64,000 nt of DNA, taken from positions 129,899,993 to 129,963,992 of the forward strand of contig CM060912.1 in the NCBI GenBank assembly GCA_030737875.1, written 5' to 3'. Shown in pieces: positions 24,388-37,479 of the stretch. The notes beneath the pieces are model-generated. The model saw only the letters and a program-made list of their open reading frames with translations, did not search any database and was not told the DNA's origin. The position numbers and the translations under genes were made by a program. Origin of the DNA: Allium sativum. Lineage: Eukaryota > Streptophyta > Magnoliopsida > Asparagales > Amaryllidaceae. Position 1 is the stretch's first letter. Each line of letters begins with the position of its first letter.

Positions 24388-26436
24388 TATTGGTTTTAAT
24401 TTTAATATAAGAGAGTCGATCAGCTATTCAATAAAGTTAAACTTCGTAGAAAAAATGATAAGAAAAATTTAAATGATGTAATTGAATTAAAAAATGGGGA
24501 CCATTAAATATTCATCGAATTTAATAATCTATTTTCCATGAAGTAATTAGAAATGAGACCATTAATCATTCATCAAAAAATCAGTACCAACATAACACAT
24601 CTCAGATATACTATTTCAGGCCAATACTGTGCATCCCAGTTTATTGAAAAGAAGGGGCTCACATTGCAGTCACAAGAATCTTCATAAAATTTTGCTAATC
24701 TAACATATATATGAGAAGAAAAGAAGCGGTTTACACAACCAAACTAAGAAATTTTTTAGTTTTGGTTGAAAAAATATACCATATAATATACATACATGCA
24801 CGGACTTATGAAATGAACCTTTATCTGTAGATCTTTTAATTTATTGCAGCTTGGTTGTACTACCAATTTTTTTAATTTTACTGAACTTACCAAAAAAAAA
24901 AAAATATAATTTCTAGGCAATTCAGCTGAAAAATAAATTTAATTACTACCCAAAGAGGGTGCAAGTTTCCAAGCAATTCAGCTGAAATCTGGAAAATCTT
25001 TTGTGAACTAAAGAAGAAAAAGAAAAGAACATTTTTGATAAGAAACTTTCATATTAAACCCAACTTATACTTAACAAATGAAGAATATTATCTGATGTTA
25101 ATTTTAAAAACAATTATTGCTTATATGTTAGAAGTTATTGAATTATTTTAATCAAACTAATAATTAATTTGTCACTATTGTCAAAGTTTTGGGAATTTTC
25201 GGTATTAAATTATTACTCAAACTGTTCAAGCCAACCTAGTTTTATAAAACAAAAACTGTAAGATAATCCCAGTTTATGGTAAAGACTAAGAATTTGAAGT
25301 CAAAGGTTATTGGTTCATATCCTCCAATCATTTATGATAACCAGTTTTTTCCAAGTAAAGAAACAAACACAGATAAGTTAAGCTATGAATAAAAAAATGT
25401 AATATATCAAATATACAAGAGTTCATGCAACCAAAATAACTTATAGGAAAGTACACGAACACAACAAATAATTAAAAAAAATCAAGTCTATTAACATACA
25501 AAAATTAACTAAAAAGCCAAAGTATCTAATCCAATCAAATTGCATCCAGCCAATTGCATCCAGCTACACAATAATCTATTTATTAGTCACATTAAATAAA
25601 AGCAGCAATTTCGTAAATGACAAGTTATCTTTAGATTATTATAAAGGACATAATACATTTAACAAATCATTTGATAATATAATTAAAATACTTAGGATTC
25701 TTATAAAGACAAAGTGAAATCACAAAACATGCCTTTAATAGTGGTAAAAAATAACAAGTGAAGTAAGATTTAAGCTGTAAAACTGTAATTCAGCCTACAC
25801 AATCGTTATGATTATGTACCTAAAGAAGAAAATTCAATACTGTTATTTGATCTAGTTTTAGATAAAAATCCAAGTGAAAACCAGCTGAAATCGTCATTGA
25901 AAAGCAAAAGAAAAAAATAAAGTGAGAGGGGAAAAGAAATCTTTTAATAACAATACCTCTCTCTATGCAGATCAAGAAGCAGAAGGTCTAATTAAATTAT
26001 AAATTTTCTTCCCAATACCTTTCCCACTTTGTTAAAAAATTATTGTAGCTGAATGTCTAATTAAATTAAGAGCTTACCATGTGCACATGCCAAGATTAGC
26101 CACTTATGTGGTGCTCGCGGACTGGGCTAGGTGCACTAGGGAGAGTTTTACGACTCCGGTTGGTTTCCCTCCTGAAAAAATTAAAAAAAACTATATATTA
26201 GGCATTAATTTGAAAACTATTGTCTGATATTTTAGCATTAATTAGAAACGTACTAAGTATTGCATTAAATGAGGATCATTTCTTCTATCCTCAATTGTAC
26301 ATGTCCTCTGTCTGCAGTGATATTTAACCATTCATTATGAGTATGATTTCCACTATTTAACATTTTATTTAACTAGTCAATGAATGTGATGAGTTGGGTG
26401 CATAATGACACACAATTTAGGTACAGAGGAATATAG
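24388..26436. other. No gene seen; presumed CACTA interior
   Basis: AT-rich sequence between the start of the PF03004-type gene and the Sirevirus insertion. No conserved protein segment, repeat pair or RNA gene was recognised on either strand. Confidence 0.4.
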
Positions 26437-26534
26437 TCCAGTGTTGGAGAATGGAGTTTTGATGATAACGACCTTATTTCAAATATCATTATTAATTGAT
26501 TATAAAATATATACTAACATTTCTACCTAGAATT

Positions 26535-28564
26535 TTTTTTTTTGAAAATTGGTTCACTTTTATTATCTACTAAAAAAATGGTACAAAGGTTAGGTTAGCA
26601 TTCTAACCATTACAAAAACATAAAACCAAAAGCATAAAAATAGGAAATACAAGTAAATCTAAAAAGCATAAATTCGTCCCATGATGAGGCCACCATCCCA
26701 CAATAGACTCACTACATCACCCAAGCCAATTTCTCCTCTTATGCATGTTCATTAACTGACGATCATCAACCATAACTATGCTTCCAAAATACCCACAACA
26801 CTCATGTGTATTCAAATTGCTAGGCCCATGAATAAATATCATCTGAATGTAGAAAGCGCATTTGATGAATATCTGAATTTGGATGACCTCTTGCATAACT
26901 GTACAAACTCGAAGCTGCCTAGTAACATTTTTCTAGAAACAAATATTTTACTAAGTATGCATAATATTAAAATGCACTAGGTACAACCCCCATATATAAA
27001 CAAATGCACGACCACAATTAGCACCATAGTATATTACGATACTCCAATTCTAGTAGCATGAAAAGAAGATGACAAAGAAACCAATCCATTAACCAAATAA
27101 TCTCCTTTTCAATGCCTTGACTATTCCCCATCAATCTCCAGTCTATGATCATTTCATTGGCAAAGTAGTTCTTAATAGCATCATTGAGTAGATCTCCATA
27201 AGTAAACCATTTTGGAAGATCAGTTAAAAAAAAATCTCTTGGATTCACAAATATAATCATAACCATTGCAAAACTGTTTCAAAGTGCTATTCCTATTTCA
27301 AATACCTGAACTTCAGATTCACAAATTGGTTCGCCGAATGTGATATCTAGTATTCGAAACAAATGGATTCACAAATTAGTTCACTGAATGCAAAACTTGA
27401 CAAGAAAATCCGCAGATGCATGAAAGACTTGTGAATTAACCAACAAAATTCTAACTGCATATCTGACTTGAATTCCCAGAATCAAAAACCATAAAAGATG
27501 AAATAAAAGATAAATATCAACCTAAATTCCAACCAAACATCCTTCCAAATGATAGAACTGCTTCTTCTTGTTGTACGCAGACTCATTGCTGCTACTGTGC
27601 AATTAAACGTGTATTATCTTATCCAGTTGAAGAAGAGTTTATGATTAAAAAACTGCTACAGTTTGAATACTACCAAACATCTCAACAATCATGTTCATAC
27701 ATCTCTGAACATCCCTTAAAAAATATGCTTAGCACCAGAATGCATTAAACAACTATGTCATCCAGTACAGTATCATGTTTACATTGAATGCAGTAATCAC
27801 ATTTTAAAACTTACCAGCAACAAGTCTAATTGGCAGAAAATCAGTACAAATATGTGTATTGATGAGAGACTTGTGAACCAACAAAATTCCAAGATGCAAA
27901 ATGGGATAGGAAGTTGAAATCCTAGTAAACTGATATCTGATAAACCAAGATGAACCAAAATCCATAAACCCCAGCAAAACCCTAATAATCAACTACCAGA
28001 TTTATGTTATCATTCAATGGAAACATCAATCGGAATTGACCACTATATAAACATCATCCAAATATGAATGTTTTCATATCTTTATTGTGAATTCTGAAAG
28101 GATAATACAGCAATTTTTGAACGAAGAGAAGAATCGGTTATGAGAATTTGGAAGTGAAATCTTCACTTACTCTGGCCATGCCAGAACCCAAATCTCCAAA
28201 GGCTTGATCCTCAAACACCGAACAAAATCGCATATCCAAATCGAAACTCAGTGGTTGGATCTGGTGAAAGATCTGGACAAAAGAATCGCGAATCAAACAG
28301 CGATGTGGTGTTAAACGATGTGAGATCTGTAGCGAGGGTTTGATTTATTTCAAATCGGTTGAGGGTAGACCTAGATCTGACATTTCAAATATGGTATTAA
28401 AATGGAATAACAAATGGCTTATCAACAAAATCAAGAATTTCGTTGAATGTTGGTTGATTTTGTTTTTGTTGCAAGAAATGGAAAGTAAAAGAACGATATA
28501 AGCTTAGGGAAAAACTCATGCACGATCGCCTGTAGCCGTTAACAATCTTTTCCCAAAAGTTTAT
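26535..28564 (-). mobile_element. Poly(A)-tailed retroposon (LINE-like, no ORF2 recognised)
   Basis: A 16-bp target duplication (ATTTCTA-C/T-CTAGAATT, one mismatch; 26519-26534 and 28565-28580) flanks about 2.03 kb that begins on the plus strand with a T run, a poly(A) tail on the minus strand. The tail is preceded by AATAAAAGTGAACC-like sequence, like the 3' ends of plant L1 elements. No endonuclease or RT motif was found. The minus-strand 5' end resembles a transcript leader (an ATGGCCAGA just before GTAAGT near 28180). It could be a truncated LINE, a non-autonomous retroposon or a retrocopied host transcript. Two degenerate internal duplications lie at 27317-27400 and between about 27390-27495 and 27825-27965. 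Confidence 0.6.
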
Positions 28565-29109
28565 ATTTCTATCTAGAATTATATATATATATATATGCAG
28601 GATTTGTATATAGGATTTAAATACCAAAAACTGTATAGTTTGATAGTTTCAAGAGATTTAGAATTCAGACGAGATTCAAGACTCATGAGTTATCAAGTGT
28701 TCAAGAAAAATATAGTAATAGAGTCTAGTTTATATATAAGACTCTGAATAACACTCCAGGATCAAATTTTGTTTTTCAAATTTCAAATTCTGATATTCAA
28801 GTTTCAAATTTTGATTTTAAAATTTCAAATTCTGATTTCAAATCATTTCAAACTATTATCTTACTTATGATTTCAAACATATAAGTATAAAGTTTTAATA
28901 TATATAATTTTATATATAGTTAGATAATTTTTATAGTTTTAAACCATATAACTTTATAAATATGTTTATATAATATATTATTAAGATTTCATATGATTTT
29001 ACACTTTAGAATATTCATTTATATTATTAAGTTTTGATTCAAGAATTTCCAGAATAATATATATGTCTAAATGCTTGAAAAATAGTTTTAAAACTAAATA
29101 TAACATACA

Positions 29110-29234
29110 TATATCGACATATATAAAAGCCTATGTCGACATACAACTATCAATTTTTCCAATTTTCAAAGAAAATGTCTTTTCACCATTTGTAACGTTT
29201 CTAAGGCATTGCAACCTTTCACACATGCTATAAA
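29110..29234 (+). promoter_or_regulatory. Paired TATGTCGACATA sites and TATA box in the Sirevirus 5' LTR
   Basis: TATATCGACATA (29110-29121) and TATGTCGACATA (29132-29143) start 22 bp apart. TATAAA at 29229 lies 97 bp from the second site. The sites are near-perfect palindromes, as expected for a dimeric binding protein. The role as an upstream promoter element is inferred from position. Confidence 0.5.
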
Positions 29235-29877
29235 CAGGGACTGATTTTGATATTTTTTTTCATAGTTCTTCTTCTCCATCTTCACCCCTCCTCAAACTAA
29301 CATTAATGTTTCATATTTTCTTGATTTATGTACTTATACTTTGTCTATTTCTACTCAAATTACATAAAACTTCATCTTTTCTCAATCTCTATCTACTACC
29401 TATGAATTGAAGTGTTATTGAAGAGTTATAGGGTTGTTGTAATCCATTAGGAAGTGTTTGGGAAAAGGTGTGTTCCTTGCCGCCCTGAAGTCAAGGAAAG
29501 AGAGCGTTGTTAACCATGCAGCCATAGAATCAAGGGTGTTTGTAGCGGTGTTAACCTTGTAGCCGTGAAATCAAGGGGTTGTACATGGATATTGATAATA
29601 ATAATAAAACCCAACGCAATCTAGCATCGCGTGGGACTGGATGTATGAATAATCTGACCCACTATAAAATCCGGTTTGTTCTTTCCTTTATTGCATTTTG
29701 TATCTATATATTTCTGTGTTTGTGTTTGACTCTGTGTCAGTGATCATCTCTAGTGTGAGTGATTCATATAGTAGACCATTTAAGTTTAATATTATCATAA
29801 ATTCCTCATAAACACTATTCACCCCCTCTAGTGTTTGTTTTGTCTTATAAGATCTGCATTCCGCAATCCCTAACAAT

Positions 29878-29889
29878 TGGTATCAGAGC
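29878..29889 (+). other. Primer binding site (tRNA-iMet) of the Sirevirus derivative
   Basis: TGGTATCAGAGC two bases after the LTR end at 29875. Confidence 0.9.
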
Positions 29890-29933
29890 ATAGGTTTTCA
29901 AAAAGTTCATAATTTGATTTTTGAAAATATTAA

Positions 29934-30980
29934 ATGGAAACCAACACTGGTAATAATAGTTCTTTTATAGAGGGTCAGTCCACTATTAGACCACCACTGT
30001 TTAATGGCAGTAATTACTCATATTGGGTGTGTAGAATGAAAATATATTTACAATCAGTAGGATTAGACACATGGATTATAACACAGACTGAGTATGTTGA
30101 ACCCACTACTGATTTTGCACAATGGACTAATGAACAAAAGGCTACTGCATAAAGCAATTCTAAAGCCATGAATATGTCGTTCTGTTTATTAGATAAAAAT
30201 GAATTTAATAGAGTGTTAGTTTGTAAATCTACTTATGAAATATGGAGAACATTACAAGTTACTCAGAAAGGAGACGATAAAGTCAAACAGACAAAGATAT
30301 CAATGCTAATTAATCGGTTTGAGTTATTTAAAATGAACGAGAATGAATCTATCTCTGACGTGTATTACAGATTCCAAGAGACCGTGAATTCATTGATAGC
30401 ATTGGGAAAAACTTATTCAGAAGAAGACCAAGTCAGAAAATACTTATTTCATTGACTCTAGAATGGGATCCGAAAACATTGGCACCGGTAATGTTAGTGA
30501 AATCACATTAAGGAATTAATTGGGAATTTGATGTCGTTTGAAGGTCAATTACAGAAAAGAAAATATCCCCACAGAAAAGAATTCTATAGCATTCAAAGCA
30601 ACAACAAATGGTTCTGATTCAAGTAATGAAAACGAAGAAGAAATTGCTTTAATGACAAGGAATTTCAGAAAATTTCTGAGATATAAAAGAAGAAATAATT
30701 TTCATAGAAACAATCAAGGAAGTTCGGGAAGAAATGACGATCAATGTTATAACTATAACAAAGCAGACCATATAAAGAGAATGTATCCATATACAGATAA
30801 ATCAAATCAACAAACAAATAGTAATAAATCGTTAAAGAAAGGAAAGAGGGCATAAGCAGCAACTTTAGATGATTAAGATTCATCATCAAGTGATGAACAA
30901 CCAAAAACAGGAAATTCAAACATGTGTTTCAAACAATTCAAAATTCAGAAAATGTTGAAGAAATGGATCTAAAAAACTAG
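29934..30980 (+). pseudogene. gag: Sirevirus-type copia gag (broken)
   Basis: Starts at the ATG at 29934, 45 bp after the PBS. The N-terminus has the copia Gag pattern 'RPPLFNGSNYSYW' and 'MKIYLQSVGLDTW', then a UBN2-type part ('STYEIWRTLQVTQKGDD', 'FELFKMNENESISDVYYRF'). A knuckle-like CYNYNKADHIKRMYP has lost several metal ligands. Downstream is a Lys-rich stretch and the Ser/Asp-rich end (SSSSDEQPK) seen in Sirevirus Gag. Breaks: a TAA near 30150, a stop near 30454, a frameshift before 30538 and a stop near 30853. No protease or integrase follows. The sequence becomes AT-rich and non-coding up to the nested gypsy element. Confidence 0.82.
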
Positions 30981-31258
30981 GTACATCTTAATTAATTTTT
31001 TTGGTTGAATGGATGTTTTGTTTGTTTGCCTAGTTGGAATTTAAAATTTAAAATTTACAATTCAAATTTAAACTTTAAAATTCAAATTTGAAATTTGAAT
31101 TCTGAAATTCAAAATTATAATAATAAATATAATAAAAATAAATTTTAAATGTTTGTTAGGATTATATTAATTCGGGAAATAATAAATCTGAAATATAAAA
31201 TATTAATATAACAAAACCAAAAAGTCAGAACAACATGTCCTTCGAAATTCAACATGTA

Positions 31259-33909
31259 TGTGATGGCCCGCCCCGCACCAACCGACACTTACTCCAAAAG
31301 TGCGCGGTACACATGTCCAGTTAGCACGGGACGGATCGTCAGAAGGAAAGGGAAGAAGGAAATGAACTAACAAGGAACCTGTAAAATGTCTCACAGCGCA
31401 TGGAACAAAATATAATAACAACATACTTGACATAAAACAGGTGAGACAGAGCATAAGCTGAAAACAAACTAACATAGCAGCGGAAAATCCAAGTACAGCT
31501 TATGACCCAAAGCTAACATTATTACAACTTTTCAAACTGTCTCAAAAACAAAAGCAAGATAAAGGAGGTACACTACTAATGCCCAAGTAGCGACCACCAA
31601 CGACACAGGGAGAATATCTATATATCATACGTGGAAACCTCCTGCTCGCCTCCGAATCAGCTACTCGCGCATCACCAGCTAACATGTCTCTAGTCTGCTC
31701 GTGTGAGCACCCAGAGTAATAAGAAGAGACATAAAACTCTGGGTCAGACATAAAGCCTAGTATGAGCGATAAGAATCTAAATAGAACAATAGAAGGTAGA
31801 CTAAACATACCTGAACCTGGACCTGCAACCAAAGAGTTAGCACTACATATTGTACAACACTCTAAGGTTCCATTTCAAATGGTGTAAAGATAACGGGGTT
31901 GGGGGTGTGCATGTCATAGTGATGGAAAATAATCAAACATAGCATCCATCCTCACAGCTCTCACTCAGTGCATAAAGCATACGATATTCACCACTTCGAT
32001 CACCCAACATATCTTGCTATGATCACTTTGCCCCATGAAGTCATAAATGGCTTCACTGCACTGATACATAGCCACAAATCCTTCGCTATGTCCATTTTGC
32101 CCCATGGAGTCGCAATGACCCCACTGCACTGGCTCATAGCCTTACTAATCCTTTACTATGTCCATTCTGCCCCATGGAGTCACAATGACCCCACTGCACT
32201 GGCTCATAGTCCTACTACGCATCACTTTGCCCCTCAAGTCATAATGACTCTACTGCACTGATAACGTAGTATTGCTACCATCACCTTGCCCCTCGAGTCA
32301 TAATGACTCTACTGCACTGATAAGTAGCCCATCATCCATTTTCAGTGGTGAATCGAAGTTATGAACGTCGAAAACTTCTTAGCACATGTCCCGCAGCAAA
32401 GCCCAACCATGAAGTGAACTCATTGGTTCCCAATTGGATCCTGAGCTCTAACTTCCGTTTGGACTACCTTTACATCTCGGGTTATTGGTCATCACCGGAT
32501 CGGTTCGGATCCCCTCTTAGCCATCAGTTCGGTTCAGATCGGAGTGCTCCTCCTTCGCTGGATCGGATCGGGTCATCATCACCTCAGCGGGTCGGATCGA
32601 GTCTCCATGTCCAATCGCCATCGTCGGTTCGGGTCGGAGTCCTCCAATGTGCCACAGTTCGGATCGGCTTCTTCTAATCGACTCGGGTCGGGTCCTAGTC
32701 ACCAAGCCTCGTCGAAGTACATCTGTTTGGGTCGGGGTACCATGATGGATCGGGTCGGAGAACATCAGACGGGTCGGAGAACATCAGACGGGTCGGATCG
32801 GACGATGCACGCCACGAGAAGAGCGAATAGATCGAAGAATGAAGTATGGGAGCGGATCGGGTCCTCCCTCCGTTCCGATCCGGATCGGTCTGTTTCCTGC
32901 ACTTTTCCAACAAGCAGTTTTACGCCACTCGACAGCGTTTTCGACCATTCTACCTATTCTAATCAATCACAAAGCATACTATACAGTCATAGCAACAATT
33001 AGAAGTGACCTCAAACACCAAAACATCAATATGATAGGTTAAAATGGATCAAACTTACCCAAAACCCCATATTTCCCCTTAAGCATGTTTAGGTGAAACT
33101 AATGATGTGATTAGCAAAACTTAACCAAATTAACCCAAATTCATATCAGAGGTCTAAAACATCATTTCGAATTTTATAAATATTTTTCCAGAATTATATC
33201 ATGTTTAAATTCGCTGATTAACACTAATTACCCTTAATTAGCCATAATTAGTGACGAACTATGCAAATCACTCACCTCAGCCACAAATAAACTTAGATCT
33301 GAAATAAATCTCTGATTTGATGCGAATCCTGATGCTAAACAGCAGCTCTAATGTATGTTTGGTGTAGATCGCCCTTGATTTGATGTTGCTAAGCTTAATC
33401 CTTGATTTGAAGATGATTGAGAGGTGATTTAGAGGTTGGAGGCTATTTTTAAGGTTTCTTGGGGATAAGTGGAGGCTAGAAAACTGAAATGGAATGATTC
33501 TCTAACTCTTTTCAGCCTCCCCACAACCCTAATCCCGAAATGGGTTATGGGCCCATTCACTAATCACCCTATTTGACCCGGTTAAGCAGTTTTTCACCTT
33601 CCAAACATGATTTCAGCCATATCTCCCAAACGGTAAGTCCGTTTTTCACATGTGACCACTCTACGGAAAGGTAAACCATCAAACGAATCTAATGGAAATG
33701 GTTTCAGGTCAAAATTCCTTTCCAATCAAAAATTAAGGCCGAAACAAGATCAGCTAGGGGCAAAATGGTCATTTAAAAATCGACAAAAATCATGAACATG
33801 AGAAATGAGTCTAATGGTTGTTTCCCAAAGTTACATGACCATACGACTTCATATGGGAAAGAAATAAATATTCTACTATCCTCCGATGCGTAAAATGCGG
33901 GTTGTTACA
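31259..33909 (-). repeat. 3' LTR of the minus-strand chromovirus
   Basis: 2651 bp, matching 38640-41271 (2632 bp). Most of the difference is a 19-bp tandem duplication near 32757-32795 that the other LTR lacks. GGTCGGATC-type repeats fill 32490-32880, and short open frames there are only by-products of the repeat. Confidence 0.93.
32029..32345. repeat. Five-unit minisatellite in the LTR (59-70 bp period)
   Basis: Units contain TGCCCC, then GTCATAATGA or a variant, then CACTGCACTG. TGCCCC occurs at about 32029, 32098, 32168, 32228 and 32287. The same array is in the other LTR at about 39410-39730, so it is part of the element. Units are contiguous without spacers, so it is not CRISPR-like. 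Confidence 0.85.
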
Positions 33910-33910
33910 T

Positions 33911-33922
33911 TCTCCCCCCTTA
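33911..33922 (-). other. Polypurine tract of the minus-strand chromovirus
   Basis: On the minus strand TAAGGGGGGAGA directly precedes the 3' LTR, after the chromovirus-like TTTCGAGGGCGAAATTT. Confidence 0.85.
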
Positions 33923-34065
33923 AGAAATTTCGCCCTCGAAATTTCCTAACCAAAACACACAAAGGGTCCCGCATGCCTATCAACCATAAAACAACAATCA
34001 AACATGCAAAACAAGCAAAGCAAGTCTATCCTAGCATGCGGAATAACTAAATTACAATGTAAATC

Positions 34066-37000
34066 TTACCAGGCAAAGAGTTCTGGATACGTCTTTCTAA
34101 TGCTCTCCTCTGTCTCCCAAGTGCAATCATTCTCGTCCTCGCCCCACTGAACCTTAACTAACCTCACCGCCTTCCTTCGAAGTTGCTTCGTATAGTACTC
34201 GACAATACGGATCGGCTTGCGGTTCCCAACCGCCTCGGGTCTACTTCGAAGTCCTCTAACTGATCAGGTGAAATAGTCATATCTGGGTCGTGAACGAACT
34301 TCCTTAGTTGGGAAACATGAAATACGTTGTGAACTCCCGCCATCTTCTCTGGTAAGCCAACTCTATATGCCAAATTCCCGACTAATTCAAGAACAGGGAA
34401 CGGGCCAACAAATCTTGGTGCCAACTTGCCTCTCCTGCCAAATCATATCACGCTCTTCAACGGAGAAATCTTGACAAACACCAAGTCACCAACGGAGAAT
34501 TTTAAGTCTCTTTTCCTCTTATCAGCATAACTCTTCTTCCTATCTTGGGCAGCCTTCATTCGTTGTTGAATGGTCTTAATCTTATCTGAAGTTTCCCTCA
34601 CCACATCTGGTCCAAGCATAAATTTCTCGCCGGTCTCTATCCAACATGATGGTGAGTTGCACGGTCTTCCGTACAAAGCTTCATATGGAGCCATACCGAT
34701 ACTGGATTGGTAGCTATTATTATATGCAAACTCTACTAGATGCAAATGGTCATCCCATGATCCACCAAAATCCAATATACAAGCTCTCAAGAGATCTTCC
34801 AATATACGATTCACCCTCTCCGTCTGACCGTCGGTCTGAGGATGATATGCAGTACTGAGACGTAATTCTGACCCTAGAGCCTCTTGTAAGCTCTTCCAAA
34901 ACCCACTAGTAAACAACGGGTCTCGGTCACTCACAATGCTTTTAGGTATTCCATGAAATCTCACCACCCACTTCATATACAATTCTGCTAACTTAGCTGC
35001 CGTTCTGGTCGATTTGACTGGTATAAATCTTGCACTCTTAGTCAAACGATCCACAATTACCCAAATGCTATCATATCCTGATCTAGTCCTTGGTAAACCA
35101 TCGATGAAATCCATCGAGACTTTCTCCAATTTCCATTCGGAAATTTCTAATGGTTGCAACAAACCACTAGGCTTCTTTTGCTCGGCTTTAACTAGCTGGC
35201 AATTCATGCATTTGGATATAAACTTCCCAACGTCTCTTTTCATCCCTTCCCAGTAGTAAGTCTGTCTCATGTCTCGATACATCTTATCACCACCGGGGTG
35301 TATAGTCAGTTTTGAGTGATGACATTCTCTAAGCACTTCATCTCTCAAACCATTCATGTTGGGTACAATTAGTCTTCCATTCTTTCTAAGCCATCCATCT
35401 CGATCAAGCCCATACAAATTCATCTCCTCACCGTCGATGTTCATCTCTAACTTGGAGATGATTCCCAATAGATTAGGATCGTCCCTTTGACTGGAACCAA
35501 TCCGCTCTATCAAAGTGGGTCTGATCGTCAAACTAGCTAGCATGTCTGGATTCAATTCGCACGTTGGTCTGAAATCAAAACTCGCGATATACTCTAGTTG
35601 CTTCCATTCAAGAAACATAGCCCCTAAATTGGCATGTCTCCTACTCAAGGCATCGGCTACCGCATTACCTTTCCCAGATGTGTACGCGATATCAAAATCA
35701 TACGAAGCCAAGAACTCTAACCATCTCTGCTGACGGAGATTTAGATCTTTCTGGGAGAAGAGATACTTTAACGATTTATGATTGGTAAACAACTCAAATC
35801 TTTCTCCCAAGAGATAATGTCTCCACATCTTCAGCGCAAACACGATCGCTGCTAATTCCAAATCATGGGTAGGATACTTCTTCTCATGCGGCTTTAGCTG
35901 CCGACTAGCATAAGCTACAACCGTACCTCCTTGCATCAATACAGCAGCTAGTCCGGTACCACAAGCATCCGTGTATACCGTCATTTCTTCATTCCCTTTA
36001 GGAATGACTAATACTGGCGCACGCGTCAACTTTTCTTTTAGACTCTTGAATGCATTCTCATACACTCCGTCCCAGACGAAGGCCTGATTCTTCATAGTCA
36101 ACTGAGTCAACGGTGCCGCTGTCTTGGAGAAGTCCTGGATAAACTTACGATAATATCCAGCTAACCCCAAGAAACTTCTTACATCTGTTGCATTCTTGGG
36201 CGTAGGCCAATCCTGTACCGTAGCCACCTTCGCAGGGTCCACGGCAATACCATTTTCTGAAACAACATGGCCCAAGAATTTCACTTCCCTTCTCCAAAAG
36301 TGACACTTAGAGAATTTCGTTTCAATTGGTGTTTTCTTAACTCCTCCATCACTATCCTCAAGTGTCCCTTGTGTTCCTCCTCTGTCCTTGAGTAAACAAG
36401 GATATCATCTACGAACACAAGAACAAACTTATTCAACTGATCTCTGAATACTCGATTCATAAGATCCATAAAATAGGCTGGTGCATTGGTCAACCCAAAT
36501 GGCATGACCAACCACTCATAGAATCCAGACGGCGTCCTAAATACCGTTTTCGAAACACTCTCATCCGCTACTCGGAGCTGATGAAATTCTGTCGCGAGGT
36601 CCAACTGGGAGAACACTCTTGCTCCTTCCAGTTGATCAAACAGATCATCTATCCGCAGTAGAGGATACTTATTCTTCCTCGTTACCTTATTCAACTCGCG
36701 ATAGTCCACACATAAACGAAGGGAGCCATCTGCCTTAGTGGCAAACACAACTGGTGCTCCCCACTCGGAGACACTTCTTCTAATAAGTCCCTTCTTCAAA
36801 AGATTGCTGACTTGCACCCCGAGCTCTTGCTGCTCCCTTGGTGCCATACGACGAAGTGGCATCACTATAGGTCTGGCATCTTTCACTAAATCAATACGGA
36901 ACTCAATCTCTCGGTGTGGTGGGAGCCCGGTCACCTCCTAGAAGACGTCCGGATACTGCCCAACCAGGGGCAAAACTGACAACTCATCATGCGGGATGTC

Positions 37001-37479
37001 GAGGGAATTTATAAAACTAGCCATTACCCCATCACTAGGTTGACTACCAAACACTACCCTCCGCCCATCATCTGCCCTAACTGTCACCAAAAAGCCCTCA
37101 CAGTCTACCACCACCCCGTATCTTTGGAGCCAATCGACCCCCAATATAATGCCATACCCAGTAAAGCCCAAAACAAAGCAATCACAAACAAACATACATC
37201 CATGACTCGATAAGACCAAATTTCGGCAAATCATACTAAGGCTAGTCGAACCACCAATCGGGTTCGTCACAACCAATGGTCTATCGACTATCTCGGGTTC
37301 CAGTCCCAACCTATCTACCAGGTCACTAGATATGAAGGAACGAGAAGCCCCAGTATCAAACAAAACTCGAACTGGTACATCATAAATAGAAAGCATACCT
37401 TGAATAACAACATTCTTTCCTTTCTCCGTCGCAGTTGGGGCATTCGACGAAGAAGGAACAACATCAGTAGCATATGCTT
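34066..37479 (-). pseudogene. pol: pol (PR-RT-RNaseH-IN-chromodomain) of the minus-strand chromovirus
   Basis: Retropepsin with LFDTGASRSFIS near 37350. RT with YRELNKVT and [10 protein letters not shown] near 36410. RNase H with [15 protein letters not shown] near 35950. Integrase with an HHCC finger (near 35200-35315), MDFIDGLPR, VSDRDPLF and HPQTDGQTERVN, so all three catalytic acidic residues remain. The tail 'VKVQWGEDENDCTWETEE' to 'YPELFAW' is a chromodomain-like end at 34066. Breaks: TAG near 36936 (just before EVTGLPP), a one-base deletion in an A run near 36320 at the RT end, TGA near 34441 and a one-base deletion near 34240. Everything between 36284 and 34443 is one open frame of 613 codons. 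Confidence 0.94.

Larger units (their letters stand above)
26442..29875 (+). repeat. 5' LTR of the Sirevirus derivative (split by a retroposon)
   Basis: Segments 26442-26534 and 28581-29875 together match the 1374-bp 3' LTR at 44650-46023. The break is the insertion 26535-28564 with its 16-bp target duplication. TGTT...AACA ends and the following PBS fix the boundary at 29875. Confidence 0.85.

Noticed and set aside
32029..32345. Regularly spaced repeat resembling a CRISPR array
   Set aside because: The units are contiguous with no unique spacers, diverged, and part of a plant LTR.
32345..33042. Frames of 60-152 codons, Arg/Ser/Gly-rich, on both strands
   Set aside because: By-products of the GGTCGGATC repeats in the LTR. 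The same pattern recurs in the partner LTR at 39.8-40.4 kb.
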